Shown here: positions 22,841 through 34,536 of the stretch, piece by piece
How the letters are laid out: each line of letters starts with the position of its first letter
How positions within the stretch are numbered: the first letter of the stretch is position 1
Assembly (NCBI GenBank): GCA_905221605.1
Contig: CAJNDS010002412.1
Location: 1,877,386 to 1,941,385 of the forward strand
Length of the DNA: 64,000 bases
Reading direction: 5' to 3'
Source of the DNA: Symbiodinium natans
Taxonomy: Eukaryota > Sar > Dinophyceae > Suessiales > Symbiodiniaceae
Made by a program: the position numbers and the translations under genes
The notes under the pieces: model-generated
The model's database searches: none
Told to the model about the DNA's origin: nothing
What the model saw: the letters and a program-made list of their open reading frames with translations, nothing else

Positions 22841-24787
22841 TGAGGCTTCAACCTTAGGCACCGCCCACGGCGCTTAGCGCGAGAAACGAAGCCTCCCCTT
22901 CAGCATCGGGGGTGGTGCCTTCAGTTTCAGGCAGTGGCCCACATGCCAGGAGGATACTGACAGAGTAAGTACCTAGACCTTGCTCTTGCCTTATAGTCTC
23001 CATCTGCTGGTCATGGCACGTGCTGGTCATGGCACATGCCCTGCAGTGCCACAGCACCAACCTGCTAAACGCTCCCTTCAACCCCCAAAACCCGAACAGG
23101 AATCACCCCTAGAACGAGCCCCTGGCTCGCCAGAAGAAAGCCGAGTAGGGAAAATGCCTGAAGTCACGGTGGGGTAGAAATCTGGGGACCAAACCGATAG
23201 TTTGGACTGAGGGCATACTTATACCCTACGCTAGTTACTAGAACTCCTCTTCAGGTGTATGGTGTATGAGCCATAAACCCGTTTAGGGTTCATTTGGTCC
23301 AGGGAAAGGCGGGAGGCCTAGTGGCTCAGGTCTGTGAAAAATCTGTGTTCGGGGCTGCAGCTTTGAAAGAGATGCGCTTTAGGGTTGAGGGTTTCTTCGG
23401 TAAGATCCGCTGAAAGGTCATAGATGACGGGCCTGTGGCTTAGGGGGCCCACTCCCTCCCGAATGTCTAGCCCGTTGAACTGAACTGGACAGCAACCCCG
23501 TTCCGGCAATGGTTCATGTCCGACCGTGCAGGCCTAGGGGAGGCTCAAGGGCTTGCCGCTGATTGTGAGGCAGACTTGTGGCTAGCCAGCGAGCCGGGGG
23601 AGGGGGAGGGAGGGCTCACCCGCAGGCAAGTGCGGCAAGTGGGGCAAGAGCAACTAGCGCTTCGGAAGAAGCAAGTGGGCCCTCGCAATGACATTATAAT
23701 TTATGACATAAGATTATAAGCGTTCCTAAGTGCCGGACCTTCCAGCGAAGCAAAGGATCAGGCCGACCGCCGCCACTATTGCGCCTTATTCGGGGGGGCA
23801 GAACACAGGGGTGCCCCTTTCGGAGGTTTCCGATCCTTCTGACACTTGGCAGCCCAGTAGCCCGATCAAAATTTAGGGTGGCCCTCTTTTGGGTGGGCTA
23901 CTTTTTTTGGGGAACCTTGCGCCAAAAGAAGAGACAAGGGTACCACTGGGCTACCAAGGAGAAGTCTGAAGGTCTACATAAGAGGTCCCCTACCTTAGCC
24001 AATGCCCAGCTCTGAGCTTTTTCCAACCGCCATATCTGGGCCTGTGGCTTCCAATGCTAAACCCTACACCCCAAACCCTAACTAAACCCTACACCCGAAG
24101 CCTGAGCCCTGAACCCTGAACCCCAAAGCCTGAACACTGCTAGATTATGAGCTTTGTTAGATGCCCGGAAACAAAACCCTCCCATCCCAACAACTTCACC
24201 CTTAAAACCCTAAACCCTAAACGCTGAACCCTAAACCCTAGAACCCTCAACCCTAGAACCCCAAACCCGAAGGCCAAGTGAGACCAGGGTCTCCCAAAAG
24301 CAGCTGTTAGGAAGCGTTTCTCCGCGGAGGCTCTGCGATCATCCGCTGGGGAGAAGATCACTCTGTTGAAATGCGGGGTCCCCAACCCCTGCCTTTGAAA
24401 GAGGGCTTAGGGTTCAGGGTTTAGGGTTTACGGTTTGGGGTTTGGGGTTTAGGGCTTAGGGATTAGGGTTTAGGGCTTGCGGTTTAGGGGTTTGTAGGGC
24501 TGAGATTCTTGGGGATGCAGGTGTGAGGGGACCCCTAGGGAAGTCTGTGCCCTGCAGCCCATCTAGGCGACCTACCTGCCTTTGTGGCAGGCGGCTATGC
24601 CGGCCGAACCTCCTCGAACTCGTATAAATCAGTATGCCTGTATGTGTATCTATGCTGATGATGGTGATTATGATGAACATGCTTTCTTTCAAGTTGCTTG
24701 CCAATCGCAGGGTTCTGCCAGGAGCACTACGTTGTGGCTGGGCTGCCAAGAACTAAACAAACCTTAAAAACATCCTAAAAGGGCCCG
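22841..24787. other. Gene-poor stretch with two inverted-repeat elements and one exon-like fragment
   Basis: This contains no assembled gene. A degenerate CTTGGGG-family element is at about 23183-23303 and a CTTGGTAGCC-family element at 23845-23958. The minus strand at about 24290-24390 reads PHFNRVIFSPADDRRASAEK and resembles an exon of unknown product. CCCTAAA-type repeats cluster at 24056-24270 and TTTAGGG-type repeats at 24408-24490. Confidence 0.4.
23845..23958. mobile_element. CTTGGTAGCC-family element outside a recognised gene
   Basis: Left CTTGGCAGCCCAGTAGCCCG and right GGTACCACTGGGCTACCAAG are inverted ends. The flanking 4-mers do not match. Confidence 0.65.
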
Positions 24788-26430
24788 CTAGGCTCGCTGG
24801 TAGTAGTAGCGCTGCATCGAAGAGATGTACTCCTGAGCTTCTAAACCACCTCTTAGGATGTCGGTTCCGAAGCCGCCGAAGCCCTAGACTTTGAACCCTT
24901 TTTTTGAACCCTAAACCCTAAACCCGAACTCTTATATCTAACGCTAGGTGCAGCCCTGGACCCTGCTACACGTGCAGATGGCCAGAACACTACGATTTCG
25001 CTTAGTAGAAGTCTGGAGGGTTAATTTCGGAGGTTTTGGGTTTAAGGTACAAAGGATTTCGCAGGGGGAGGTGGGCACCAAGGTATTCGAACCCAAAGGG
25101 CTAGAAACAACAAGTGAATGTTGCGTCGGCCACAAGACCCTTTGCAACCTTTTTTGCGTCTGGACTTGCCAGCCCGAAACCTTTCCACCCCTCCTGGGAT
25201 TTGCAGGAGTTTCCGAAATTGGGGTACCTTATTGGGGCCCTCATTATGGGAGTTCTGAAATTTGGGGTCTATTTCAAAAATCCGCTATGTTCGTAGACTT
25301 GCCAGATGTGCATTTCGGAAGAAAAGGGTTCTAGGGAATACCTCCTAGCCTCTATCCCCTCGTCGGCCAAAGGCTCGTTTCCCAAGTGAGGGCCCACGTC
25401 CTCCAGCCAGGTGAACCTTTGGTGTTTCAAGATCCGGGTTTACGGCTTTGGGTTTCGGGTAGCATTGGCGCTTTCGCTGGGTTGTTTCTGTTTAGGGATC
25501 AGGGTCACGGGGGGGGAGGGGGGGAAGCCTCAAGCCTACAAACCTGCTCCAACCTTTGGTTTGTGTTTGCAGGACCCCACACCACTTCCTCAACCTGTCA
25601 CACTAGGGCCTCAAATCCGATAACCCCACACCTCATATAGCCTCTTTATCTACTACTTCCCTTCGAGATCCCCCCCCCAAAAAAAAAAGAAAATAATCCC
25701 TAATATTACCCTTATGAGGAAGAATATGTTCATGATACCAGTCCCTATACTCTGTATGACCCTTCAGAAGGAAGAATGTTTTCTCCTTCTTGGGCTTTAG
25801 GGTTTAGGGTTTAGGGTTTAGGGTTTAGGGTTTAGGGTCTGAAGAAAATATCGTAGCTCTTCGCAGCTGGGCACCCTCAAGCCTCACACCTTGGGGACGA
25901 CGTGAACCCTCAAAGGGTTGAGGGGGTTTAGGGTTTAGGGTTTATAGGGCTTAGGGTTTAGGGTTTAGGGTTTAGGGTTTAGGGTTTAGGGTTTAGGGTT
26001 TAGGGTTTAGGGTTTAGGGTTTAGGGTTTAGGGGGTTTAGGGTTCAAATACCTTGACAGGATGTTTTGTCGTAGTCAGGGTATATGGTGTATGATCCCAA
26101 GTTCGGGGTTCATGTCGTCCCCAAGGCAAAGGACGCCTCTGAAATCCTACTTTGGAGTAGACCCTAGAACAAAGCATAGACTTCTTAGGCATAAGTGGCT
26201 AACCATAAAAAGCATTAAAGTAGAGTACTCCAAAGCCCAGGCCCTAAACCCTAAACCCTCAACCCTCAACCCTCAACCCTATATTTAAAAAGTATTAAAG
26301 TACAGTACCCCAAAGCCCAGTAAAACAGCCTTCTGCCGAAGGGGCAGGCTCCGACGCCTTGAGATGGCCGGGTCCTCCGGAACTTCCGCCTGCGTGAGAC
26401 CAGAGCCTTGGCTTTTCAGGCGAAGAAAGG
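24788..26430 (-). CDS. Unknown gene, terminal exon plus upstream exon-like pieces
   Basis: I do not recognise the product. The last exon 24788-24883 is well defined: AG|G acceptor, then GFGGFGTDILRGG, EAQEYISSMQRYYYQRA and a TAG stop, exactly 32 codons. Upstream minus-strand pieces that look coding are about 25340-25412 (WLEDVGPHLGNEPLADEG), 25840-25889 (VRLEGAQLRRATIF) and about 26310-26430 (LTQAEVPEDPAISRRRS). An introner-like element at 25890-26125, with large TTTAGGG arrays inside, separates two of them. The frame between pieces was not verified, so the gene model is tentative. The Gly-rich and Tyr-rich C-terminus is the only distinctive feature. Confidence 0.45.
25890..26125. mobile_element. 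CTTGGGGACG-family element with TTTAGGG arrays inside
   Basis: Left CTTGGGGACGACGTGAACCC and right GGTTCATGTCGTCCCCAAG are strong inverted ends. About 115 bp of TTTAGGG repeats (25927-26043) occupy the centre, showing that arrays can grow inside an introner. Confidence 0.8.
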
Positions 26431-26854
26431 GTTTGGGGTTTAGGGTTTAGGGTTTGGGGTTTTGGGTTTTGGGGTTTGGGGTTTGGGGTTTAGGGTTTCT
26501 GCTTTAGGGTTAGGGTTTGGGGTTTGGGGTTTAGGGTGTCGCCCGAATACAGAACCCCCAATTAGGGTTTGTAAGGTTTTAGGGAAATAGTAGGATCCCC
26601 TTATCATAAGGACCCCACTAAGGTACGCCTGGAATCGCAAACCCCCCAAACCTAGCACTTGGGCGAAGACCTGGGAAACGCTGTCTTTTTGCTCTGGACA
26701 TTTGCCCCACGGTCAGCAGGTAATACAGGGGCCTTAACAATTGTTGAAGGGTTTTGGGGGGCCTGAAGCCTGTTCACAGCCACACAGATGAAGGCTCATT
26801 CCTAACCTGCAAGGTCGGCTACAACTAGCGATTGCTTATACAAATCTTCACTTC

Positions 26855-26945
26855 CTCGGGGACGAAATGAACCCTAAAATTGGGGTCATATACCCTGACT
26901 AGCTATATGAACCATAACACTTGTAGGGTTCATTTCGTCCCCAAG
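26855..26945. mobile_element. Short CTTGGGGACG-family element
   Basis: CTCGGGGACGAAATGAACCC and GGGTTCATTTCGTCCCCAAG are inverted ends. At about 91 bp it is the most compact copy in the window. Confidence 0.75.
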
Positions 26946-27480
26946 GCATTGGGGGGGGGGGGGGGGGCTATAGCAGCTAATTTTTGTATCATGGTGGATA
27001 GGCAAGCCCCCTCCCTTCCTGGATTCCTGAACGGCAAGCAGCAACCATCCAAGCAATTCGCCCACTGCGCAATGCCACGAGCAGCCCTAAACCCTAAACC
27101 CTAGACCGTAGACCCTAAACCCTAAGCCCTAAACCCTACGCCCCAACTCAGAGAAGAGGCAGAGGAGATCAAGATCATCCTGGGAGCAGCACACACGTCT
27201 GGGGTTTAGGTGTGCTTTTTTTTTTTTGGGGGGGGGGGGGCTTTGCGGCTGTGTAGTATACGGTCATCGGGCTTTTCGTTAGTGTCTAGAGTTTTGAGGG
27301 GCTCACAATCCGGGACGACGTCCCTCCAGCATGTGCATGCCTTTGGTAGTCATGCACTCGCTGAACCCCTGCCTGGCATGGTCTTGCACTGCTGCGAAAG
27401 TACTGTCGTGCAAGGAAGCCCTGTTTACTTACAAAACATCAACAGTAGGAATCGCTTCTGGGGGCGCGGGGTTCAGTGAC
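26946..27480. other. Non-coding stretch with homopolymer runs; possible plus-strand exon fragment
   Basis: It holds G runs at about 26950-26969 and a T run followed by a G run at about 27217-27240. At 27143-27200 the plus strand reads LREEAEEIKIILGAAHTSG, which looks coding, but no partner exon or splice site was confirmed. Confidence 0.25.
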
Positions 27481-27649
27481 AAGTGCTTCGTGATCTGTGT
27501 GCGCTGGCCTTGAACGCTCATGTGCGGAGGGCACGCGGCATGATTGATTTGTTGTTTGGGTGTTGGGGTAGGACGTTGAGCATCGGGCTCATTTACCCTA
27601 AACCCTAAACCCTAAACCAACCCTAAACCGCTTTGAAGGCTTCGAGGAC

Positions 27650-29060
27650 GAAATGTGTGCAGAGCATCTGTGTCCAAGATGACATCTCCGGTGTACCAGT
27701 TGATGGGCTTCGTCATCTGGGTGACAAGCCTCGCCATGCAGGAGACAAGAGCATACAAGATTAGGGTTTAGGGTTTAGGGTTTAGGGTTTAGGGCGTTTG
27801 ATTAGGGGTTTAGGGGCAGTACCCCATCCTCAAAACCCTGCCTTGTCCCCGAAAACCCTCAACCCCAAACTCAAAATTGGCACACGAAGGCAAAGAATAG
27901 TTTGGGGTTTAGGGTTCGAGAGGATTATACTTCTCGTTTGTTGTAGATCCTGAGGTTCGTCGAGTTGTCCTTGAGCTTCGGAGAGACGGCCCAAAGAAAC
28001 AAACCCCTTTGCCCACCCAAACTTGGTCCTTTCAAGCGCCAGAAATTCGGCAGCCTTTTAAAATGATCCTGATGACACAGGTGGACTGGGCCAACCCGCT
28101 TCAAGCCTTAAAAATCTGAACCCTAAACCCTAAACCCTAAACCCTAAACCCTAAACCCTAAACCCTAAACCCTAAACCCTAAACCCTAAACCCTAAACAC
28201 CCATCGGCTTAAGCATCCTTAAAGCCCGAAGCTCCACTGCACCTAGGATCTTCGCATCGGGGCTTAGGGTTTAGGGTGTAAGGTTTAGGGTTTAGGGTTT
28301 GGGGTTTAGGGTTTGGGGTTTGGGGTTTAGGGTTTAAGGTTTAGGGTTTGGGGTTTAGGGTTTGCCTTGTCGAAAGCATCCCGGGCGCGGAAACCACGGC
28401 CCGCGAATGAACGCAAGAGGCGATGTGCTGAAACCTGGCAGAGCAGGGGAAGTCTTGGTAGTGCGGAATCCACCCAGCCAGACATCCCTCCCATCGACCT
28501 GGACCCTAAACCCTAAACCCTAAACCCTAAACCCTAAACCCTAAACCCTAAACCCTAAACCCTAAACCCTAAACCCTAAACCCTAAACACTAAACCCTAA
28601 ACCCTAAACCCTAAACCCTAAACCCTAAACCCTAACCCTAAACCCTAAACCCTAAACCGTTTGCGGCCCGAGGGAAGCTGAGTCGGCCTTTGAAGCAAGC
28701 ATCCAGACTGGATAGCTCAGGACAATTCTTATCAGAAATTTGCCATGCGGAGCTGCTATAGTTTAGGGTTTAGGGTTTAGGGTTTAGGGTTTAGGGTTTA
28801 GGGTTTAGGGTTTAGGGTTTAGGGTTTAGGGTTTAGGGTTTAGGGTTTCGACTCACGGTTTAGGGTTTAGGGTTTAGGGTTTAGGGTTTAGGGTTTAGGG
28901 TTTAGGCAAGTACGAGTTGAAGGTTTACTGCTACGGCGCAGAAGGTACACTGCTCATCCTCAACTGGCTTGGGTTTGGACCGGTGTTGTGGGACAGAACT
29001 ACAGACATGGGAATGCTCTTGCCAGATGGTTTATAAGATACCGTTCAGGACATCTAGCTT
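27650..29060 (-). CDS. Exon-like segments downstream of the epimerase exons, possibly its 3' end
   Basis: The minus strand at about 27650-27765 reads LYALVSCMARLVTQMTKPIN then GDVILDTDALHTF. The GDVxLxxDxL pattern resembles the C-terminal part of NmrA/epimerase-like proteins (family knowledge), so this may be the 3' end of the epimerase gene. Between it and 29.9 kb lie other coding-like minus-strand pieces: about 27950-28000 (AVSPKLKDNSTNLRIYNKRE), about 28675-28755 (WQISDKNCPELSSLDACFKG) and about 28915-29030 (VEDEQCTFCAVAVNLQL). The last piece is also open on the plus strand (YELKVYCYGAEGTLLILNWL), so its strand is uncertain. These may belong to a different, unrecognised gene. Confidence 0.3.
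28120..28197. repeat. CCCTAAA array
   Basis: About 11 perfect units. Confidence 0.9.
28503..28658. repeat. CCCTAAA array, about 22 units
   Basis: One of the longest arrays here, with single variant units (CACTAAA, CCCTAAC). Confidence 0.9.
28760..28910. repeat. TTTAGGG array, about 20 units, interrupted once
   Basis: Opposite in orientation to 28503-28658 only 100 bp away, so the two arrays could pair as a large inverted repeat. The interruption is TTTCGACTCACGG. Confidence 0.9.
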
Positions 29061-29944
29061 GCAGTATGCTGTCGAACAAGCACCAAACCCCGGACAATCA
29101 TCTCTTTAATCCAAAACCCTAAACCCTAAACCCTAAACCCTAAACCCTAAACCCTAAACCCTAAACCCTAAACCCTAAACCCTAAACCCTCCAACAAGCT
29201 GAAGTCCTGGAACCCCAAGAAAGCCCTCAAGCCCCCCTAGCCTTAACCCGAGATTCAGGCTGCCAAGGGGCAAGTCGACCGCTGTCGGCTTGTCTGGGCC
29301 ACCTGAGATATCCAGCTGTTTCGGAGAGCTTCTAAACTTTAAACCCTAAACCCTAAACCCTAAACCCTAGGTTTTGGACAGTGTCTAGGGCCTCTGTGCC
29401 ACCCGGAATCGGCGGCGAATAGCCCGTAAGGTCGCCCCGGAATCAGCTGTGTTCTTGCTTGGGTTTAGGGTTTAGGGTTTCGGGTTTCGGGTTTCGGGTT
29501 TAGGGTTTTTCCGGGGTGCCTTCGAAAAGAGCCTTCCTATGCGCAGAACGTGGCCTTCCGAAGACTTATAGCTCGTTCAAGACGAGGGCGGACTGCAAGC
29601 GGGGTGGGATGCACGACTCGGGGTACGCGCGGCCCAAACCCCCTAAACTCCTTGGGTTGTTTGAAGCTCCTGGAATTGACATCCATGTGGGGGGGCAGGG
29701 GTGCCGAATTAAGGGGTCCATACACAAAAGAAAAAAAATATATATATATATACATACATACACAAAGACCTCCACATGAAACCTTCGGAACCTACAAACT
29801 CCAAAATTCACTTTAACAACAAACCCTCAACCTCAAACAAAGGGTCTTGGAATCCTCCGTCATATGGACCAACCCTAAACCCTAAACCCTAAACCCTAAA
29901 CCCTAAACCCTAAACCCTGAACCCTACAACATAGGGAACCAAGG

Positions 29945-32900
29945 TGCATGCATCGCGCTCTTCGCTGGGCGCCCCTTCGTTCTCCAGTGCGCCCAGCTCC
30001 AGGAGCAGCTGTGCCATGTCCTTGAGACGTGGTGGCCTTCCAAACCCTAAACCCTAAACCCTAAACCCTAAACCCTGTTCAGGACATGGGGATGAAGGTT
30101 GAGGAGGGCATGGACTTTGGGAGTTCTGAAGGCTTCTGGTGTTTAAGCATCATCAAACCATGGGTTGGAATGTGATGGTTCCCGACCGCACTGCGCTGCA
30201 GGGATGCGCTGAGAGAGTTTAGGGTTTAGGGTTTAGGGTTTAGGGTTTAGGGTTTAGGGTTTAGGGCTTTATCACGAGGTTGCGCCTTCAAGCGGCCGAC
30301 TGCGTAGCGTAAGCCCTTCTAAGCCCTGGTCTTCGACGGCTCATATCGACCGAAGAGTGGTCCAACATGTGTAGCCAGGGTTCGATGACTCAGCAATGTT
30401 TATAAGAAAGCTGCTGATGAGCACACATACCTGCATGAATAGGGGTTGAAGCATTTAGTCTGGAGGGCTCTTGGATACCACCCTAAAGCCCCACAACCCG
30501 AGACTTTAATAAACACCCCCGCAAACCATAAACCCTAAACCCTTCTTCCCCCAGGTCTCTCTGACCCTAAAACCTTAAGCCTAAACCCTAAACCCTAAGC
30601 CCTAAGCCCTAAACCCTCCTAAGCCCCTAGAAGCCGCGAACCGGGCACACGGACGTGGATCGGCTGGAAGCGCTGCTGGCCATCCCCGGCTAGGAGGAAG
30701 AGCGGGGCTCGCCTTGGGATGCTACGGGTTTGGTTTAGGGTAGTTGGGATGTATAGGGTTGAGGGTTTAGGGTTCAGGGTTTAGGGCTTAGGGTTGAGGG
30801 TTTAGGGTTTAGGATGTAAGGTTCAAAGTTTAGGGCCGTTTAGGGTACTTAGGATTTAGGGTAATTGGTAATTCTAGGGGCTATTTGGTTTTTGGCACTT
30901 AGGGTAGCTTAGGGTAGCTCAGGGTTTCTGTTTCAGGGCTCGTTTGGCCACCCCAGCAGGGTTTGGTGGGGGGGTTTGGGTTGAGGTCTTTTGCTGCCAC
31001 TCGCTTTTGCTGGCTGTTGCCACACTACCGGGTTTGGGTGCGAGGGTGCGCAGGCTTCGGAAAACGAATGAAGGGTGCGTGCGCCCTCTCAACCCACCTT
31101 CAACAGGTTAGCATAGGAAATTCCCAATCACGACAGTATATCCCAGATTGAGGAGATGATTCCTGACATCATCCATGCACTATATGTGCCGGACCCCCTC
31201 TGCCTCAACACCCACGCCGCGTTATTCATGAGAATCGACTCCCCGGCGGTGTCGCCAAAGATGCCGCAAGGGCGGGCGATGGCCTGAACTTGCTCTGTGA
31301 CACAGTGCCGCGGTTAGGTACTGAAACTCGACACTCGACTTTGACAATCTCGTATTGCATGGTAAACCCTAAACCCTAAACCCTAAACCCTGAACCCTGA
31401 ACCTAAACCCTAAACCCTAAACCCTAAACCCTAAACCCTAAACCCTAAACCCTAAAAGAGCTATGTGCTGCCGCGGCAAGATGCCCTATTGCTGCCCCAG
31501 GCGCGTAGGAAGCCACGCCAGACGCTCGCAAGGCAGATGCCGCGCGGGCCTTGCCAGCGATGTAGACGAAGGGCGAGTCCTGCAAGAAGAGTACACACAT
31601 TTTGTGCATATAATGAACCCTCAACCCGAAACCTACGCCCTAAACCCTAAACCCCAAAGCCTAAACCCAAAACCCTAAACCGCAAAACCAAAACCCTAAA
31701 CCCTAAACCCTCAACCCTAAGCCTAAACCCCAAACCCTTTTCGGACCAGGTCTCAGGGCAAGTACCGGCAGGCAACAGCGGGCCTCTGTGGCGTGGGTAT
31801 GCGAAGTGTAAACGATGCGGCGCACACCGGCTTGACGCGCTATCCTGGATGCATCTGGCCATCTGGTTGCACACTTCTGGTTCATAAGTTGTTAGAGCTC
31901 ACCAGACCTCTCTTTCTCTCGGATATACATGCATGAGACAAGTTCTGCATACATAAATAGATATATATATATATATATAGATTATATGTCTACATAACAT
32001 GGGATACACATGAGCCCGGCATCTCAAACAGGCGCGCACATCTGTCTGCTGCAGCCGCGAAGGTGTCGCCGTTGCGCTCGAAGCGGATCCAGTATGTACA
32101 CCACCTGCATGGGTTTAGGGTTTAGGGTTTAGGGTTTAGGGTTTAGGGTTTAGGGTTTAGGGTTTAGGGTTTAGGGTTTAGGGTTTAGGGTTTAGGGTTT
32201 AGGGTTTAGGGTTTAGGGATGTACACCACCTGCATCTTCATGGGCTGCATCCACCTCTGAACCCTATAAACCCAAAACCCAGCCACCCCCCCCCCCCCCC
32301 CCCCCCGTGTGGAACAGCCGGCTTCACTGGCATGCAATGCGTATGTCGGATTGTGATGCCGGCAACGTTGGTGCTAAAGTGTCCCCTTCAATGCGCTCCT
32401 TCGGCAAATGAGGCTTACGTAGGCAAGGGTCATTACCCCCAAAGGGTGACGTCCCCAAAAGAGTGACCAAAACTCCCTAAACCCTAAACCCTAAACCCTA
32501 AACCCTGGGTTGCCACAAGATGAAGCCCAGGCGCAGCACGCAACATCCCTCCAGGGCTGCCCCTAGACGCTTCTCATCATCAAAGTCCAGGGGATGCTTC
32601 TCCACTCGGCTCACTTCCTGCAAAGAAAAGTTTAGGGTTTAGGGTTTAGGGTTTAGGGTTTAGGGTTTAGATGGGCATGTCCCAAATTAGGGGGGTACCC
32701 CTTTAGCTAGAGAATATGGAATCCCCTTAATAAGGAGCCCCCCCCAAAAGGGTATCCCTGTTCGGAAATTTCCATATCGATGAGGGACAAAGGGTGGGAG
32801 GGCTCGACGACGTAGGGAGACGATGGGCCCTGCACTTCAGGGGTTTAGGGTTTAGGGTTTAGGGTTTAGGGTTTAGGTCTCTTGCCCGAAGCCCATACAG

Positions 32901-34536
32901 TCTGAGAGTCCCTATCAAGCAAGAATACAGGGTTCATATATGGCTTAGGTCTTTGAGAACCTGTCCGAAGTACCTACGCTAGAACTTCATACTTCCCTAG
33001 CATCTGCACCTACGTGTGAGGGCGGCGCGGACAGAACCAAATCCAACCAAGGTCTCAAGACCCCACCTACTAGGAAGTTCGCCCTTGTGCATCTGGTCTG
33101 CAGCCCTCTAACCCTAAACCCTAAACCCTAAACCCTAAACCCTAAACCCTAAACCCTAAACCCTAAACCCTTGCAAAGCACCTGACTCGTCAGGGGCGCA
33201 GCGGCGATCGGTGCAAAGCGGCTCGACAGAGAAACAACCTTGGCTCAAGGATGCCGGTGGATTTTGGGGCTGGGGTTTAGGGTTTAGGGTTTAGGGTTTA
33301 GGGTTTAGGGTTTAGGGTTTAGGGTTTAGGGTTTAGGGTCTAGGGTCTAGGGTCTAGGGTCTAGGGTTCAGGGTGCAGGGTTTAGGGTTTACAGTTTAGG
33401 GTTTAGGGTCCTTACAAGGACCCCAAAACCTTACGTTCTTGTAGGTTGTTGTGCTGAACGGCTGCCAACAATAATATGTTGTTCGCTCGTATACTTGCAC
33501 AACATGAGTATGGGAGGGTGGCTGTGAATTTGGGCACCCCTACCAATGCATGAGTTTAGGTGTGTGTGTGTGTGTGTGTTTCCACTTAGGGACTTGGTTG
33601 GGCCCTGCGTGGGGCATTCTTGAGAACACAGGCCGAATGGAAATCCAAAACTCAGGCCCCCTTGACGTTTTCTGATCCGGGGTTTAAAGGATGATAAGGC
33701 GCTTAGCCATTGTGAAGAGTAACCCTAAACCCTAAACCCTAAACCCCTGGGAAACTTTGAACTAGGGAGGCTGGGGTGGTTTGAGCAAGGGATCATACTT
33801 GGCTAACAACGCCATCTGACGTGAAAGAACAGTGGTAGTAGCAGGCCCGCACCCCGACTTGCTCCTGAGGGCTTAGGTGTGTATCCCAAACCTTAAGAAC
33901 ACAAAACCTACTTTTTTGTAGGTTTCCCAAGAAGCCTAAAAGGGACATTACTGTGAGAACCTGCAAAGAAGTAGGTTTTGGGCTCTTAAGGAAGCCCTAA
34001 ACCCTGGACCCCCAGACCGACCTGGGCCCCCCTCAAACACGAACCTCCTGAACGCCGAGCAGTCGCCGTGTGCCCTGCGTCCAGGAGGAGCTTGGCGAGA
34101 TAGCGGCCAGAGTAGCTGAAAGCGCCTTCTTGGGTCTAAGGTTTAGGGTTTAGGGTTTAGGGCTGACCCTCCGCAACTCGGAGAGCCCCTGGGTCAGAGT
34201 AAGGTTTATATACATGGGTTCTAGGGTTTACAGGGATGGCGGGTTTGGGGGGGGGGCTACGGGTTGTCACTTAGTGATAGTCTTTGGCTGTGAAAGAAGC
34301 CGAGCCGCCAACTGCTCCAAAAACTTACGGTGCAGTTCCCTAGAATGCGCGCCGCTCATGTCGCCATGCACGTGAACACCAGCATGAACCCTAAACCCTG
34401 TAAACCCCGAACCCGAAAAGCCCTCTAAACCCTTTAAACCCTCTAAACCCTGAAACTCCATAAACCCCAAACCCCAAACCACCCTAAACCCTAACTTCAC
34501 CTGGGGTCTGGCCGCACCTGTGATCGCCACCTTCAT
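29945..34536 (-). CDS. NAD(P)-binding epimerase/NmrA-like oxidoreductase (multi-exon)
   Basis: Exon 1 begins at the ATG ending at 34534 (first base 34536) and reads MKVAIT plus one base. It is joined from donor GT at 34517 to the acceptor before 34125, giving MKVAITGAFSYSGRYLAKLL and then LDAGH. This is a Rossmann-fold N-terminus with the GxFxYxGRY variant. Later exons: 32535-32617 (HPLDFDDEKRLGAALEGCCV), up to 32104 (CTYWIRFERNGDTFAAAADR), about 31745-31870 (ARQAGVRRIVYTSHTHA), about 31455-31600 (DSPFVYIAGKARAASALRAS), about 31185-31315 (RPCGIFGDTAGESILMNNAA), about 30650-30715 (PLFLLAGDGQQRFQPIHV) and about 29945-30038 (LKDMAQLLLELGA). The order and motifs match NAD-dependent epimerase/dehydratase proteins of about 300 residues. 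Exons between 34.04 and 32.62 kb remain unresolved. The intron 32105-32534 has a GC donor and contains a telomere-repeat array. Confidence 0.72.
31361..31454. repeat. CCCTAAA array in the epimerase gene
   Basis: About 13 units between two epimerase exons. Confidence 0.88.
32094..32235. repeat. TTTAGGG array flanked by a 17-bp duplication across a 3' splice site
   Basis: ATGTACACCACCTGCAT occurs at 32094-32110 and 32219-32235, with about 15 TTTAGGG units between. On the minus strand the duplicated text is ATGCAG|GTGGTGTACAT, the end of an intron and the start of the exon CTYWIRFER. Confidence 0.85.
33275..33411. repeat. TTTAGGG array with a TCTAGGG block
   Basis: About ten standard units, then four to five TCTAGGG variants, then mixed units. 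Confidence 0.88.
33892..33990. mobile_element. Inverted-repeat element, CTTAAGAAC family
   Basis: CTTAAGAACACAAAACCTAC and GTAGGTTTTGGGCTCTTAAG are inverted ends (CTT...AAG). It lies within an intron region of the epimerase gene. A relative is at 58199-58270. Confidence 0.65.

Noticed and set aside
18145-22877. Long open frames (up to 272 residues) through the minisatellite on both strands
   Set aside because: They arise because the 229-bp unit has few stop codons and rotates frame. The same peptide blocks appear in several frames, with no domain or splice signal.
28503-28910. CRISPR-like array of regular repeats
   Set aside because: The unit is a continuous 7-bp telomere repeat without spacers, in a eukaryotic context.
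34267-34370. Exon HVHGDMSGAHSRELHRKFLE inside epimerase intron 1
   Set aside because: It looks coding-like, but the N-terminal Rossmann motif reads perfectly when 34126-34517 is skipped; kept out of the model, though an alternative exon is possible.
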